Made by a program: the position numbers and the translations under genes. DNA of 5,693 nucleotides from JAHEFT01 sp964443145 (GTDB lineage Bacteria; Pseudomonadota; Gammaproteobacteria; Xanthomonadales; SZUA-36), in NCBI GenBank assembly GCA_964443145.1, contig CAYUBS010000154.1, forward strand, positions 1-5,693, in the 5' to 3' direction. Under the pieces are notes generated by a model. It had not been told where the DNA came from. It ran no database searches and worked only from the letters and a program-made list of their open reading frames with translations. Of this stretch, positions 1-5,456 are shown one piece after another (positions within the stretch are counted from its first letter, which is position 1; each line of letters begins with the position of its first letter).

Positions 1-150
1 CTGGATATTGCGGCGCTCAGTGTCATCGTGGAAGAAGCTGGCGGTATTTTTACCGACCTGCAGGGACACCCGCCAGGACTGGACACCACTTCTGTGCTCG
101 CCGCCGCACCGGGATTGCACCCGCAGTTACTGGAAATGCTCAATGACTGA
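1..150 (+). CDS. Inositol monophosphatase / histidinol-phosphatase family protein, C-terminal part only
   Basis: This is a partial gene; its start lies left of the window. The 49 visible residues begin LDIAALSVIVEEAGG, which is the C-terminal hallmark of the IMPase/FIG metal-dependent phosphatase superfamily: the Asp after the first residue is the third metal-site ligand of the (W/L)DxAA motif, followed by an EAGG turn. The sequence then continues FTDLQG and ends in a helix, LHPQLLEML. The superfamily removes phosphate from small substrates such as inositol phosphate, histidinol phosphate or 3'-phosphonucleotides using Mg2+. The specificity-determining N-terminal half is missing, so SuhB-like, HisN-like or other activity cannot be told apart; the tail reminds me most of HisN-type proteins. 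Its stop codon overlaps the nudE start by 8 nt, so the two are probably co-translated. CysQ, two genes on, belongs to the same superfamily. Confidence 0.85.
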   Translation: MDIAALSVIVEEAGGIFTDLQGHPPGLDTTSVLAAAPGLHPQLLEMLND

Positions 151-709
151 AAACAGGAGACTCCCGCTCATCCATGGTAGAAAAGATCAGGATGCAGGCA
201 ATAAATATACGGTCGAGCAACTGGATCTGGAATTCAGTAATGGTGAGCGCCGCCTCTATTATCGGATGAAGACCCGCGGCCTGGGGACAGTCATCATCGT
301 TCCCATGCTGGATGATAATACGGTGCTGCTGGCTCGAGAATACGCCGCTGGACTGCATCATTACGAGCTTGGCCTGCCCAAGGGACGGCTGGAGCATGGT
401 GAGTCGACCATTGAGGCCGCACAGCGCGAAATGAAGGAAGAAATCGGCTACGGTTCGAAGCGGATCCAGGAATTGACGGAACTGAGCCTGGCGCCGGGTT
501 ACATGACACATATTACCCACATCGTGCTGGCCCGGGATCTCTATGCAGAAAAACTGGAAGGCGACGAACCAGAAGAGCTCGAGGTAGTTCCGTGGCCCAT
601 CGACGATTTACGCTCGCTTACCGCACGGGAAGACTGCACCGAAGGCCGCACCATCGCGGCACTTTACATAGCACGGGATTATCTCCGAGGAGAAAACAGC
701 AATGACTGA
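143..709 (+). CDS. nudE: NudE, Nudix hydrolase of ADP compounds (ADP-ribose, NADH, Ap3A)
   Basis: This is a cytosolic Nudix enzyme. Family members cleave the pyrophosphate of ADP-ribose, NADH and adenosine dinucleotides, giving AMP plus a second phosphate product. The protein is 188 aa, close to E. coli NudE (about 186). The Nudix box is perfect and spans residues 81-103: G81, five residues, E87, seven residues, then REMKEEIGY carrying the Mg2+-binding glutamates. Other NudE-like stretches are LEFSNGERRLYYRM near residues 29-42, SLAPGYM at 115-121 and LEGDEPE at 138-144. I chose the ATG at 143 because the homology starts there. The frame stays open upstream to position 8, but that stretch is out-of-frame reading of the IMPase gene. 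A weak TGGAAA lies 6 nt before the start. The gene overlaps both neighbours by 8 nt, and nudE followed by cysQ is a known gammaproteobacterial order. Confidence 0.93.
   Translation: MTENRRLPLIHGRKDQDAGNKYTVEQLDLEFSNGERRLYYRMKTRGLGTVIIVPMLDDNTVLLAREYAAGLHHYELGLPKGRLEHGESTIEAAQREMKEEIGYGSKRIQELTELSLAPGYMTHITHIVLARDLYAEKLEGDEPEELEVVPWPIDDLRSLTAREDCTEGRTIAALYIARDYLRGENSND
687..693 (+). promoter_or_regulatory. Shine-Dalgarno site of cysQ
   Basis: GAGGAGA ends 8 nt before the ATG at 702 and lies inside the end of nudE. It is the clearest ribosome binding site in the window and fixes the cysQ start. It allows independent loading of ribosomes on cysQ as well as coupling through the stop/start overlap. 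Confidence 0.8.
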
Positions 710-1529
710 AAGTGACCTGGGTGTTTTTGCAGAAGCCATAGCAGAAATCGCAGTTGAGGCCGGCAAAGCCATCCTCGACGTTTACCAGCAGGATTTTGAA
801 GTGGTAATGAAAGATGACGAGTCGCCGCTGACGCAGGCCGACCTCGCCGCCCACCGTATTATCTGCGACGCGCTGGCGAAACTCACACCGGATATACCGG
901 TGTTGTCAGAAGAGTCCTCCGATATCGACTACGACACGCGCGCGGACTGGTTTCAGTACTGGCTGGTCGACCCGCTTGACGGCACCAAAGAGTTCATCAA
1001 CCGCAACGGAGAGTTCACGGTTAACATCGCGCTCATCCGTTTCCACAAACCCGTTCTCGGGGTTGTACATGTGCCGGTCAGCGGCGTCACGTATACCGGC
1101 CTGGTCGGAAAGTGGGCCAGCCGCCACGGCAAGGGCGGAGAAATGGAGCACATCAGCATTCGCCTTCCCTGCGCCGATCCGGTGATCGTGGTCGGTAGTC
1201 GCAGCCACGCACACCCCAGGCTACTGGAATTTCTCGCCAATATAGGTGGCTACGAACTGGTCAGCATGGGCAGCTCACTGAAATTCTGCCTGGTGGCTGA
1301 AGGTAAGGCCGATTTCTATCCGCGCCTGGGGCCTACATCGGAATGGGATACGGCCGCAGCACATGCTGTCGTGCTGGCAGCAGGTGGTAAGATCGTCACC
1401 CTGGATGGCAAACCCTTGGCATACAACACGAAAAAATCTCTGCTGAACCCCGAATTCCTGGTTATTGCGGATGACAGCAGGGACTGGCTCAGCGTGTTTG
1501 AGCATTACAAAGCAATGCCGGGTTCTTGA
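702..1529 (+). CDS. cysQ: CysQ, 3'(2'),5'-bisphosphate nucleotidase
   Basis: CysQ dephosphorylates pAp (3'-phosphoadenosine 5'-phosphate, the by-product of sulfate assimilation and of acyl-carrier-protein loading) to AMP. This prevents pAp from inhibiting sulfotransferases and RNA-degrading enzymes. The protein is 275 aa, slightly longer than E. coli CysQ (about 246). Visible family motifs in order: KDDESPLTQAD at residues 37-47; LSEES with metal ligand E70; DPLDGTKEF at 90-98, where D90, D93 and T95 are catalytic or metal residues; and EWDTAAAHAVVLAAGG at 214-229, where D216 is the third metal ligand. All key residues are intact. The start is supported by the GAGGAGA site and by an 8-nt overlap with nudE. 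Unlike the partial IMPase-family gene at the left edge, the TKEF after the DGT motif and the KDDESPLT stretch are typical of the pAp-phosphatase branch. Confidence 0.94.
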   Translation: MTESDLGVFAEAIAEIAVEAGKAILDVYQQDFEVVMKDDESPLTQADLAAHRIICDALAKLTPDIPVLSEESSDIDYDTRADWFQYWLVDPLDGTKEFINRNGEFTVNIALIRFHKPVLGVVHVPVSGVTYTGLVGKWASRHGKGGEMEHISIRLPCADPVIVVGSRSHAHPRLLEFLANIGGYELVSMGSSLKFCLVAEGKADFYPRLGPTSEWDTAAAHAVVLAAGGKIVTLDGKPLAYNTKKSLLNPEFLVIADDSRDWLSVFEHYKAMPGS

Positions 1530-1548
1530 CGAGACCGGCCCTGAACCT

Positions 1549-2247
1549 GTGCGATATAGAATTCCGAAAATCAAATTTACCGAATCGCTGGTACTGACCG
1601 TAAGCATCGCCGCAGTGCTGTTGTTTGTCGTTTGGCAACTGGCATCCCCAAGGGTCGTGCCTTCTTCCCGGGTGCTGCAGGGTGAAGTCCGGTTCCTCTC
1701 TGCTGAACTGGAATCCATAAGCAACCGTATGGAACGACTGCAGGCGAGGCAGGCTGTTCTAGAGCAGGAAACGAAGGTGATGCGGCGGGCCAATCGTTTG
1801 CTCAGGGAACACGAAAGCGAGCGCCAGGCAGAACTTGGCCGCCTGCAGTCAGAACTTGATTTTTACAGCCGGCTGTCGGGAACCAGCGGCGCCCAGGCCG
1901 GCCTCGATGTCTACCGCGCGGAAATCATTTCGACTGAATCCGACCGGGTATTTCAGTTCGTTCTGACGCTCACACAGAACATCCGCCGGGCAGCGATTAT
2001 CAGCGGGCGCGCGCGACTGGACCTGGAAGGCACTTTGGATGACCGCCCTGTAACCCTGCACTGGTCACAGCTTAGTGACGGGGAAACACCGGAGCCTGCT
2101 TTCCGTTTCAAGTACTTTCAGCAGCTGGAGGGCTACCTGACCCTGCCCGAGGGTTTCAGCCCTACACGCCTGCTGGTAACGCTTGAGGCCAAAGGTCAGC
2201 GCAAACCCATCATCCGGCACTATGGATGGGATGAGCTTCACGATTGA
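1549..2247 (+). CDS. DUF6776-family inner-membrane protein with a coiled coil
   Basis: The function is unknown; I recognise the family as DUF6776, found in gammaproteobacteria. Reading from the GTG at 1549 gives 232 aa. A short basic N-terminus (VRYRIPKIK) precedes one hydrophobic segment at about residues 13-31, which predicts a single-pass inner-membrane protein with its bulk in the periplasm. Residues about 43-108 are charged, heptad-like and rich in Glu, Gln, Arg and Leu, and should form a coiled coil ending in ELDFYSRLSG. From about 118 to the end is a compact domain with alternating polar and hydrophobic strands and the family-like stretch FKYFQQLEGYLTLPEGFSPTRL. An upstream ATG at 1465 is in frame, but it would add 28 residues that are out-of-frame cysQ sequence, so the GTG, 19 nt after the cysQ stop, is preferred. 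No strong ribosome site is visible. The topology resembles MreC- or FtsB-type envelope scaffolds, which is analogy only. Confidence 0.8.
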   Translation: MRYRIPKIKFTESLVLTVSIAAVLLFVVWQLASPRVVPSSRVLQGEVRFLSAELESISNRMERLQARQAVLEQETKVMRRANRLLREHESERQAELGRLQSELDFYSRLSGTSGAQAGLDVYRAEIISTESDRVFQFVLTLTQNIRRAAIISGRARLDLEGTLDDRPVTLHWSQLSDGETPEPAFRFKYFQQLEGYLTLPEGFSPTRLLVTLEAKGQRKPIIRHYGWDELHD

Positions 2248-2279
2248 TTTAAGCGGTAAATACCACCATAGTGAGTCTA

Positions 2280-2651
2280 ATGGATATCAATACTGACATT
2301 TTAACTAGCAGTGCACCCCCTATGCCCGGCATTGTGTTTACCGATGCGGCTGCGCGTAAAGTACAGGAATTGGTTCTGGAAGAGCGCAATCCAGATCTCA
2401 AGCTACGGGTGTATATCTCCGGTGGCGGCTGTTCCGGCTTTCAATACGGTTTCTCTTTTGACGAGGAACAGGCCGAGGATGACATCGCCGTGGAAAACGA
2501 TGGCGTAAAGCTGCTGGTCGATCCTCTAAGCTTCCAATATCTGATGGGGGCCGAGGTGGACTACTCGGAAAGTCTGCAAGGTGCCCAGTTTGTAATACGC
2601 AACCCCAATGCCAGCACAACTTGCGGGTGCGGCTCTTCGTTTTCTGTCTAG
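2280..2651 (+). CDS. erpA: ErpA, A-type iron-sulfur cluster insertion protein
   Basis: ErpA is a cytosolic carrier that passes Fe-S clusters from the ISC or SUF scaffold to apo-targets; in E. coli it serves isoprenoid synthesis (IspG) and other enzymes. From the ATG at 2280 the protein is 123 aa. The three cluster-binding cysteines of the family are present: C51 in GGGCSGFQYGF, and C115 and C117 in the terminal TTCGCGSSFS. The sequence from VFTDAAA onward (residue 19) follows E. coli ErpA closely, including NPDLKLRVYISGGG and DPLSFQYL; the QYGF and CGCGSSFS wording separates ErpA from IscA and SufA. The N-terminus is about 9 residues longer than E. coli ErpA. A GTG at 2271 is in frame and could add three residues; neither start has a strong Shine-Dalgarno, though GTGAG sits 4 nt before the ATG. 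The next gene begins 3 nt after the stop. Confidence 0.94.
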   Translation: MDINTDILTSSAPPMPGIVFTDAAARKVQELVLEERNPDLKLRVYISGGGCSGFQYGFSFDEEQAEDDIAVENDGVKLLVDPLSFQYLMGAEVDYSESLQGAQFVIRNPNASTTCGCGSSFSV

Positions 2652-2654
2652 GCA

Positions 2655-3665
2655 GTGACTGAACAGGACCTGAGTATCGATCGGGTCACACGTTCCCGGC
2701 GAAACCTTTTTTCTTCAGTCCGTCTTGATCGCCTGGCTGAATTCCGTGACGACCCACACTGGGTCGAGCAGGCCCAGCAATCAGACGCGGCCCGATTTGT
2801 CCCCTTGTGGCGTAATCGCAGCCTGCTTGCTAACACGCCCGATGGCCAGATTGCTGTTTACCTCAAACCCGGTGAAATCACACAACCAGACTCCATTCAG
2901 CCTCCCACCCTGCTGGGTACAGATGGCAAACGCTATTTCTTTGCGGTTTCAATCAATGACAACCAGCAGGAGCACTTACTGACCGGGCACCCTGAGGCAA
3001 AGTTCGTTGACCTGCGCCGGGCGTCCGTCGATATGGATACAAAGCACGCCGGAGTGCTGGCCTATGCCAAGGCACTTCACTACTGGCAGTACCGTCATGT
3101 GTTCTGTGGCATTTGCGGCAACGTCAACCGGTTGGAGTCAGCCGGGCATAAGCTGGTATGTAGCAACGAGGAGTGCGGCCGGCAGTCCTTTCCACGGATC
3201 GACCCCGCCATTATCGTATTGGTAACGCATGGAGATGCATGCCTGTTGGGACGCAATTCCAACTGGCCGCCAAAGAGATTTTCGACGTTAGCCGGCTTCG
3301 TTGAGCCAGGCGAAAGCCTGGAAGACGCCGTGGTCCGGGAGGTATTCGAGGAAGCCGGGGTCCGCCTGCGCGATATCCGTTACGTTTCGTCCCAGCCCTG
3401 GCCATTTCCTTCCTCCGCCATGTGCGGCTTTTATGCAGAAGCCCAGAGCCGCGATCACAGGACCAGCGATGAAGTTGATGAATTACGCTGGTTGACGGCC
3501 GCGGAAATTGAGCACGCTGTACAATCTGACGAGCTGCTTCTTTCACCGCCGGTTTCCATCGCTTTTCATCTGCTCGCCGAGTGGTACCACAAGCAAAGTG
3601 GAAAAGACCTCCATTCGCTGGTACGTAGCTCGGGTAGCTGGCTTGATCGCAAAGGAATAAGATAG
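2655..3665 (+). CDS. nudC: NudC, NADH pyrophosphatase / NAD-capped RNA hydrolase (long form)
   Basis: NudC splits NAD(H) into NMN(H) and AMP and, in characterised members, removes the NAD cap from RNA 5' ends. The protein is 336 aa with three parts. Residues about 17-130 are the N-terminal NUDIX-like domain (LDRLAEFRDDPHW, FVPLWRNRSLL, KRYFFAVSI). Residues 151-174 form a zinc ribbon with C151, C154, C169 and C174, followed by SFPRIDPAIIVLV. The Nudix domain carries a full box at 214-236 (G214, E220, then REVFEEAGV) and the NADH-pyrophosphatase signature SQPWPFPSS at 246-254. All catalytic and zinc residues are intact. E. coli NudC is about 257 aa; this one has a longer N-terminal domain like those of alphaproteobacteria and eukaryotic NUDT12. 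The GTG start at 2655 lies 3 nt after erpA, giving MTEQDLS; only a weak AGG precedes it. Co-transcription with erpA is likely. Confidence 0.94.
   Translation: MTEQDLSIDRVTRSRRNLFSSVRLDRLAEFRDDPHWVEQAQQSDAARFVPLWRNRSLLANTPDGQIAVYLKPGEITQPDSIQPPTLLGTDGKRYFFAVSINDNQQEHLLTGHPEAKFVDLRRASVDMDTKHAGVLAYAKALHYWQYRHVFCGICGNVNRLESAGHKLVCSNEECGRQSFPRIDPAIIVLVTHGDACLLGRNSNWPPKRFSTLAGFVEPGESLEDAVVREVFEEAGVRLRDIRYVSSQPWPFPSSAMCGFYAEAQSRDHRTSDEVDELRWLTAAEIEHAVQSDELLLSPPVSIAFHLLAEWYHKQSGKDLHSLVRSSGSWLDRKGIR
3652..3656 (+). promoter_or_regulatory. Probable Shine-Dalgarno site of the ampE-like gene
   Basis: AAGGA lies within the last codons of nudC, 13 nt before the ATG at 3670. The spacing is longer than ideal, so initiation may depend on ribosomes finishing nudC, whose stop is only 4 nt upstream of the start. 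Confidence 0.4.
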
Positions 3666-3669
3666 ACCC

Positions 3670-4551
3670 ATGACCATAATCTCGATTTTGTTAGCTTTCG
3701 GACTATGCCACTTCATTCGTGAACTCGGCCGCTTTCGCAAAAGACAGTGGCTGACTACCTGGGTGGACTTCAGTAATGAAGCCTTTGGCAAGCTGCCGCT
3801 CTGGCAGGATGTTCTGGGTTTCCTGGTGATTATCGCGGTGCCACTGATTGTCTTGCTGTTACTCAACCAGGTATTAATCTCCGCGTTGGGTTCCACCGGC
3901 TCTTTCCTGCTGTCCCTGGTAGTGCTGGTGTACTGCTTCGGCCCGCGCGACCTCGACACCGATGTGGCAATGGTTGTCGAAGCCGATAGCGATGAGGATC
4001 GGGCACAGGCTCTTGATCGAATATTGCACCGTCCGGTTCCCGAGGATGCTGACCAGGTCCGGACCGCAGCCGTTGAGGGTGTGTTCCTGGAGGCACTGCG
4101 GCGCTGGTTCGGCGTTATCTTCTGGTTCGCTGTGCTGGGGATCCTGGGCGCTTTCCTTTACCGGTTGGTGGACTGGCTGGTCAATGAGAATCACAACCTC
4201 ACGGATGAACAGCTCGGGCTATTCACACGCCTGTTGCAGATCATGGACTGGCCGGCCGCGCAGTTGATGACGCTGTCACTGGCAATCGCAACCGACTTCG
4301 ATTCGGTTTTCACCGCCTGGAAACGCTATCACGATGAACAGGGGCATGGCTTGTTTGAAGGGGACAATGGCTTTCTTCTGGCCAGCGCACGCAGCATTGT
4401 GCTGACCGGCCACGCTGCCCGCGACGGCTATGCCGACCAGATCGAGGGCCCGATGATCTGCCTGCAACAGGCGATGGACCTGACCTGGCGAATCCTCGGC
4501 GTCTGGCTAACGGTGCTGGCAATGCTGTTGCTGATCGGCGTTATCGTCTGA
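3670..4551 (+). CDS. ampE: AmpE-family inner-membrane protein (CobD/CbiB-related)
   Basis: This is a multi-pass membrane protein of 293 aa, matching the AmpE family (E. coli AmpE is about 284). AmpE was first described beside AmpD in beta-lactamase induction as a signalling modulator; its biochemical role is unresolved. Hydrophobic segments lie at about residues 1-16, 46-70, 76-92, 146-168 and 272-292, with a less clear one near 190-207. The most typical stretch is AVEGVFLEALRRWFGVIFWF at 134-153, followed by a glycine-rich turn and LYRLVDWL, the part shared with the CbiB/CobD fold. The GDP/HPV-type N-terminal motif and the ENTVDG-type motif of cobalamin-biosynthetic CbiB are absent, which favours AmpE over a CbiB enzyme. 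No ampD lies next to it here; its neighbours are nudC (4-nt gap) and a cobalamin receptor (20-nt gap). The start is the first ATG after nudC and begins directly with a hydrophobic helix. Confidence 0.8.
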   Translation: MTIISILLAFGLCHFIRELGRFRKRQWLTTWVDFSNEAFGKLPLWQDVLGFLVIIAVPLIVLLLLNQVLISALGSTGSFLLSLVVLVYCFGPRDLDTDVAMVVEADSDEDRAQALDRILHRPVPEDADQVRTAAVEGVFLEALRRWFGVIFWFAVLGILGAFLYRLVDWLVNENHNLTDEQLGLFTRLLQIMDWPAAQLMTLSLAIATDFDSVFTAWKRYHDEQGHGLFEGDNGFLLASARSIVLTGHAARDGYADQIEGPMICLQQAMDLTWRILGVWLTVLAMLLLIGVIV

Positions 4552-4571
4552 TTACTGAACTGAACTACACC

Positions 4572-5456
4572 GTGCGACGCTTTCTGTTTGTGCTGGGCCT
4601 GGTTGCCTGCGGTATTCTTTTTGCCGATGGTGAGATCACGCTCGAACAGGCGGACGGCTCGGAGCTGCTGTTGCCTGCCCCCGCCACCCGGGTCATCACG
4701 CTTTCGCCACACCTTACAGAACTGGTCTTCGCCGCGGGTGCAGGCGACCGGTTGATCGCCACAGTCGAATTCAGCGATTATCCGGAATCCGCTCGGGACG
4801 TCCCTCGCATCGGTGATGCCTTCCGCCTGGATATTGAGCGGATTGTTGCACTGCGACCGGACCTGGTCATCGCATGGGACTCGGGTACACCCCGCCCGGC
4901 GGTGGCGCAAATGCGGGCACTGGGAATCCCGGTCTGGTCGGTTGAGATTCGCGAACCCGGGGAAATTGCTGATATTCTCGAAGCCACCGGCAAGGCAACT
5001 GCCGAACCGGGTACTGCCGGTGCCGGGGCCATGGCTCTGCGTCAGCGTCTTGTGGGCTTGTCAGAGCAATACCAGGGCCTGGATGCGCTGGAATACTTTT
5101 ACCAGGTGGGCTCCACCCCATTGTTTACCGTCAATGGTGATCAACTCATCAGCAAAGGCTTGAGCCTGTGTGGCGGGCGAAACATTTTTGCCGACGAACC
5201 CGCGCTGGCTTTCCAGGTGAGCCATGAATCCGTGATCGTGGCCGATCCGGATGCCCTGTTCGCGCCGTATCAGGATGCAAAGCCGGATCCGCTGATGGCG
5301 TGGCGCGACTGGCCTTCTATGCAGGCCGTCCGGCAGGATGCACTCTTCCTGCTCCCGGCAGATCCGGTCAGCCGCGCAACGCCCCGTTTCTTGGACTCAC
5401 TGGAATTAGCTTGTAAGCTGTTGAACGAATTACGGGAACACGATACCAATGACTAG
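4572..5456 (+). CDS. btuF: BtuF-like periplasmic cobalamin-binding protein
   Basis: This is a class-III helical-backbone substrate-binding protein, 294 aa from the GTG at 4572. The N-terminus MRRFLFVLGLVACGILFA is a short export signal, possibly cut after A18; LVAC at 10-13 also resembles a lipobox, though unusually near the start. The first lobe carries TRVITLSPHLTELVFAAGAG at 39-58, FSDYPESARD, and LDIERIVALRPDLVIAW at 86-102. These closely resemble E. coli BtuF, including the ligand-side Y70 and W102. The second lobe has LCGGRNIFAD at 199-208, VSHESV at 216-221 and RATPRFLDSLELAC near the end. Glutamates E89 and E219 match the two lobe-tip residues that dock BtuF onto the BtuC permease. 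A segment at about 21-38 (ITLEQADGSELLLPAPAT), absent from E. coli BtuF, is typical of wider iron/B12 receptors. No btuC or btuD lies alongside. No good ribosome site precedes the start. The end overlaps the next gene by 8 nt. Confidence 0.85.
   Translation: MRRFLFVLGLVACGILFADGEITLEQADGSELLLPAPATRVITLSPHLTELVFAAGAGDRLIATVEFSDYPESARDVPRIGDAFRLDIERIVALRPDLVIAWDSGTPRPAVAQMRALGIPVWSVEIREPGEIADILEATGKATAEPGTAGAGAMALRQRLVGLSEQYQGLDALEYFYQVGSTPLFTVNGDQLISKGLSLCGGRNIFADEPALAFQVSHESVIVADPDALFAPYQDAKPDPLMAWRDWPSMQAVRQDALFLLPADPVSRATPRFLDSLELACKLLNELREHDTND

Noticed and set aside
8..142. N-terminal extension of nudE by 45 codons
   Set aside because: This stretch codes for the conserved C-terminus of the IMPase-family protein in another frame, and NudE homology begins at the ATG at 143.
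140..520. Antisense open frame of about 126 codons opposite nudE
   Set aside because: No family resemblance and no ribosome site; it lies entirely over a strongly supported gene and is a by-product of its codon use.
1465..1548. Earlier ATG start (1465) for the DUF6776 protein
   Set aside because: The added 28 residues overlap the end of cysQ, look like out-of-frame sequence, and would precede the basic segment that normally leads into the membrane anchor.
2255..2264. Short inverted repeat GGTA-AA-TACC in the gap before erpA, considered as an IscR or other operator
   Set aside because: It is only 4 bp per arm and does not resemble the IscR type 1 or type 2 motifs as I know them.
2244..2272. 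Promoter-like pair before erpA: TTGATT at 2244-2249 and CATAGT at 2267-2272, spaced 17 nt
   Set aside because: Each hexamer matches only four of six consensus bases, and transcription would begin at the start codon itself, leaving no leader. More likely chance in a run of closely spaced genes.
3543..3959. Antisense open frame of about 138 codons across the nudC-ampE junction
   Set aside because: Low-complexity, Ser/Thr/Arg-rich translation without recognisable domains, opposite two well-supported genes.
4552..4571. Tandem TGAAC copies in the short gap before the btuF-like gene, considered as a regulatory repeat or part of a cobalamin riboswitch
   Set aside because: Only two 5-nt copies in a 20-nt gap; a cobalamin riboswitch needs around 200 nt with conserved core elements, which are not present.
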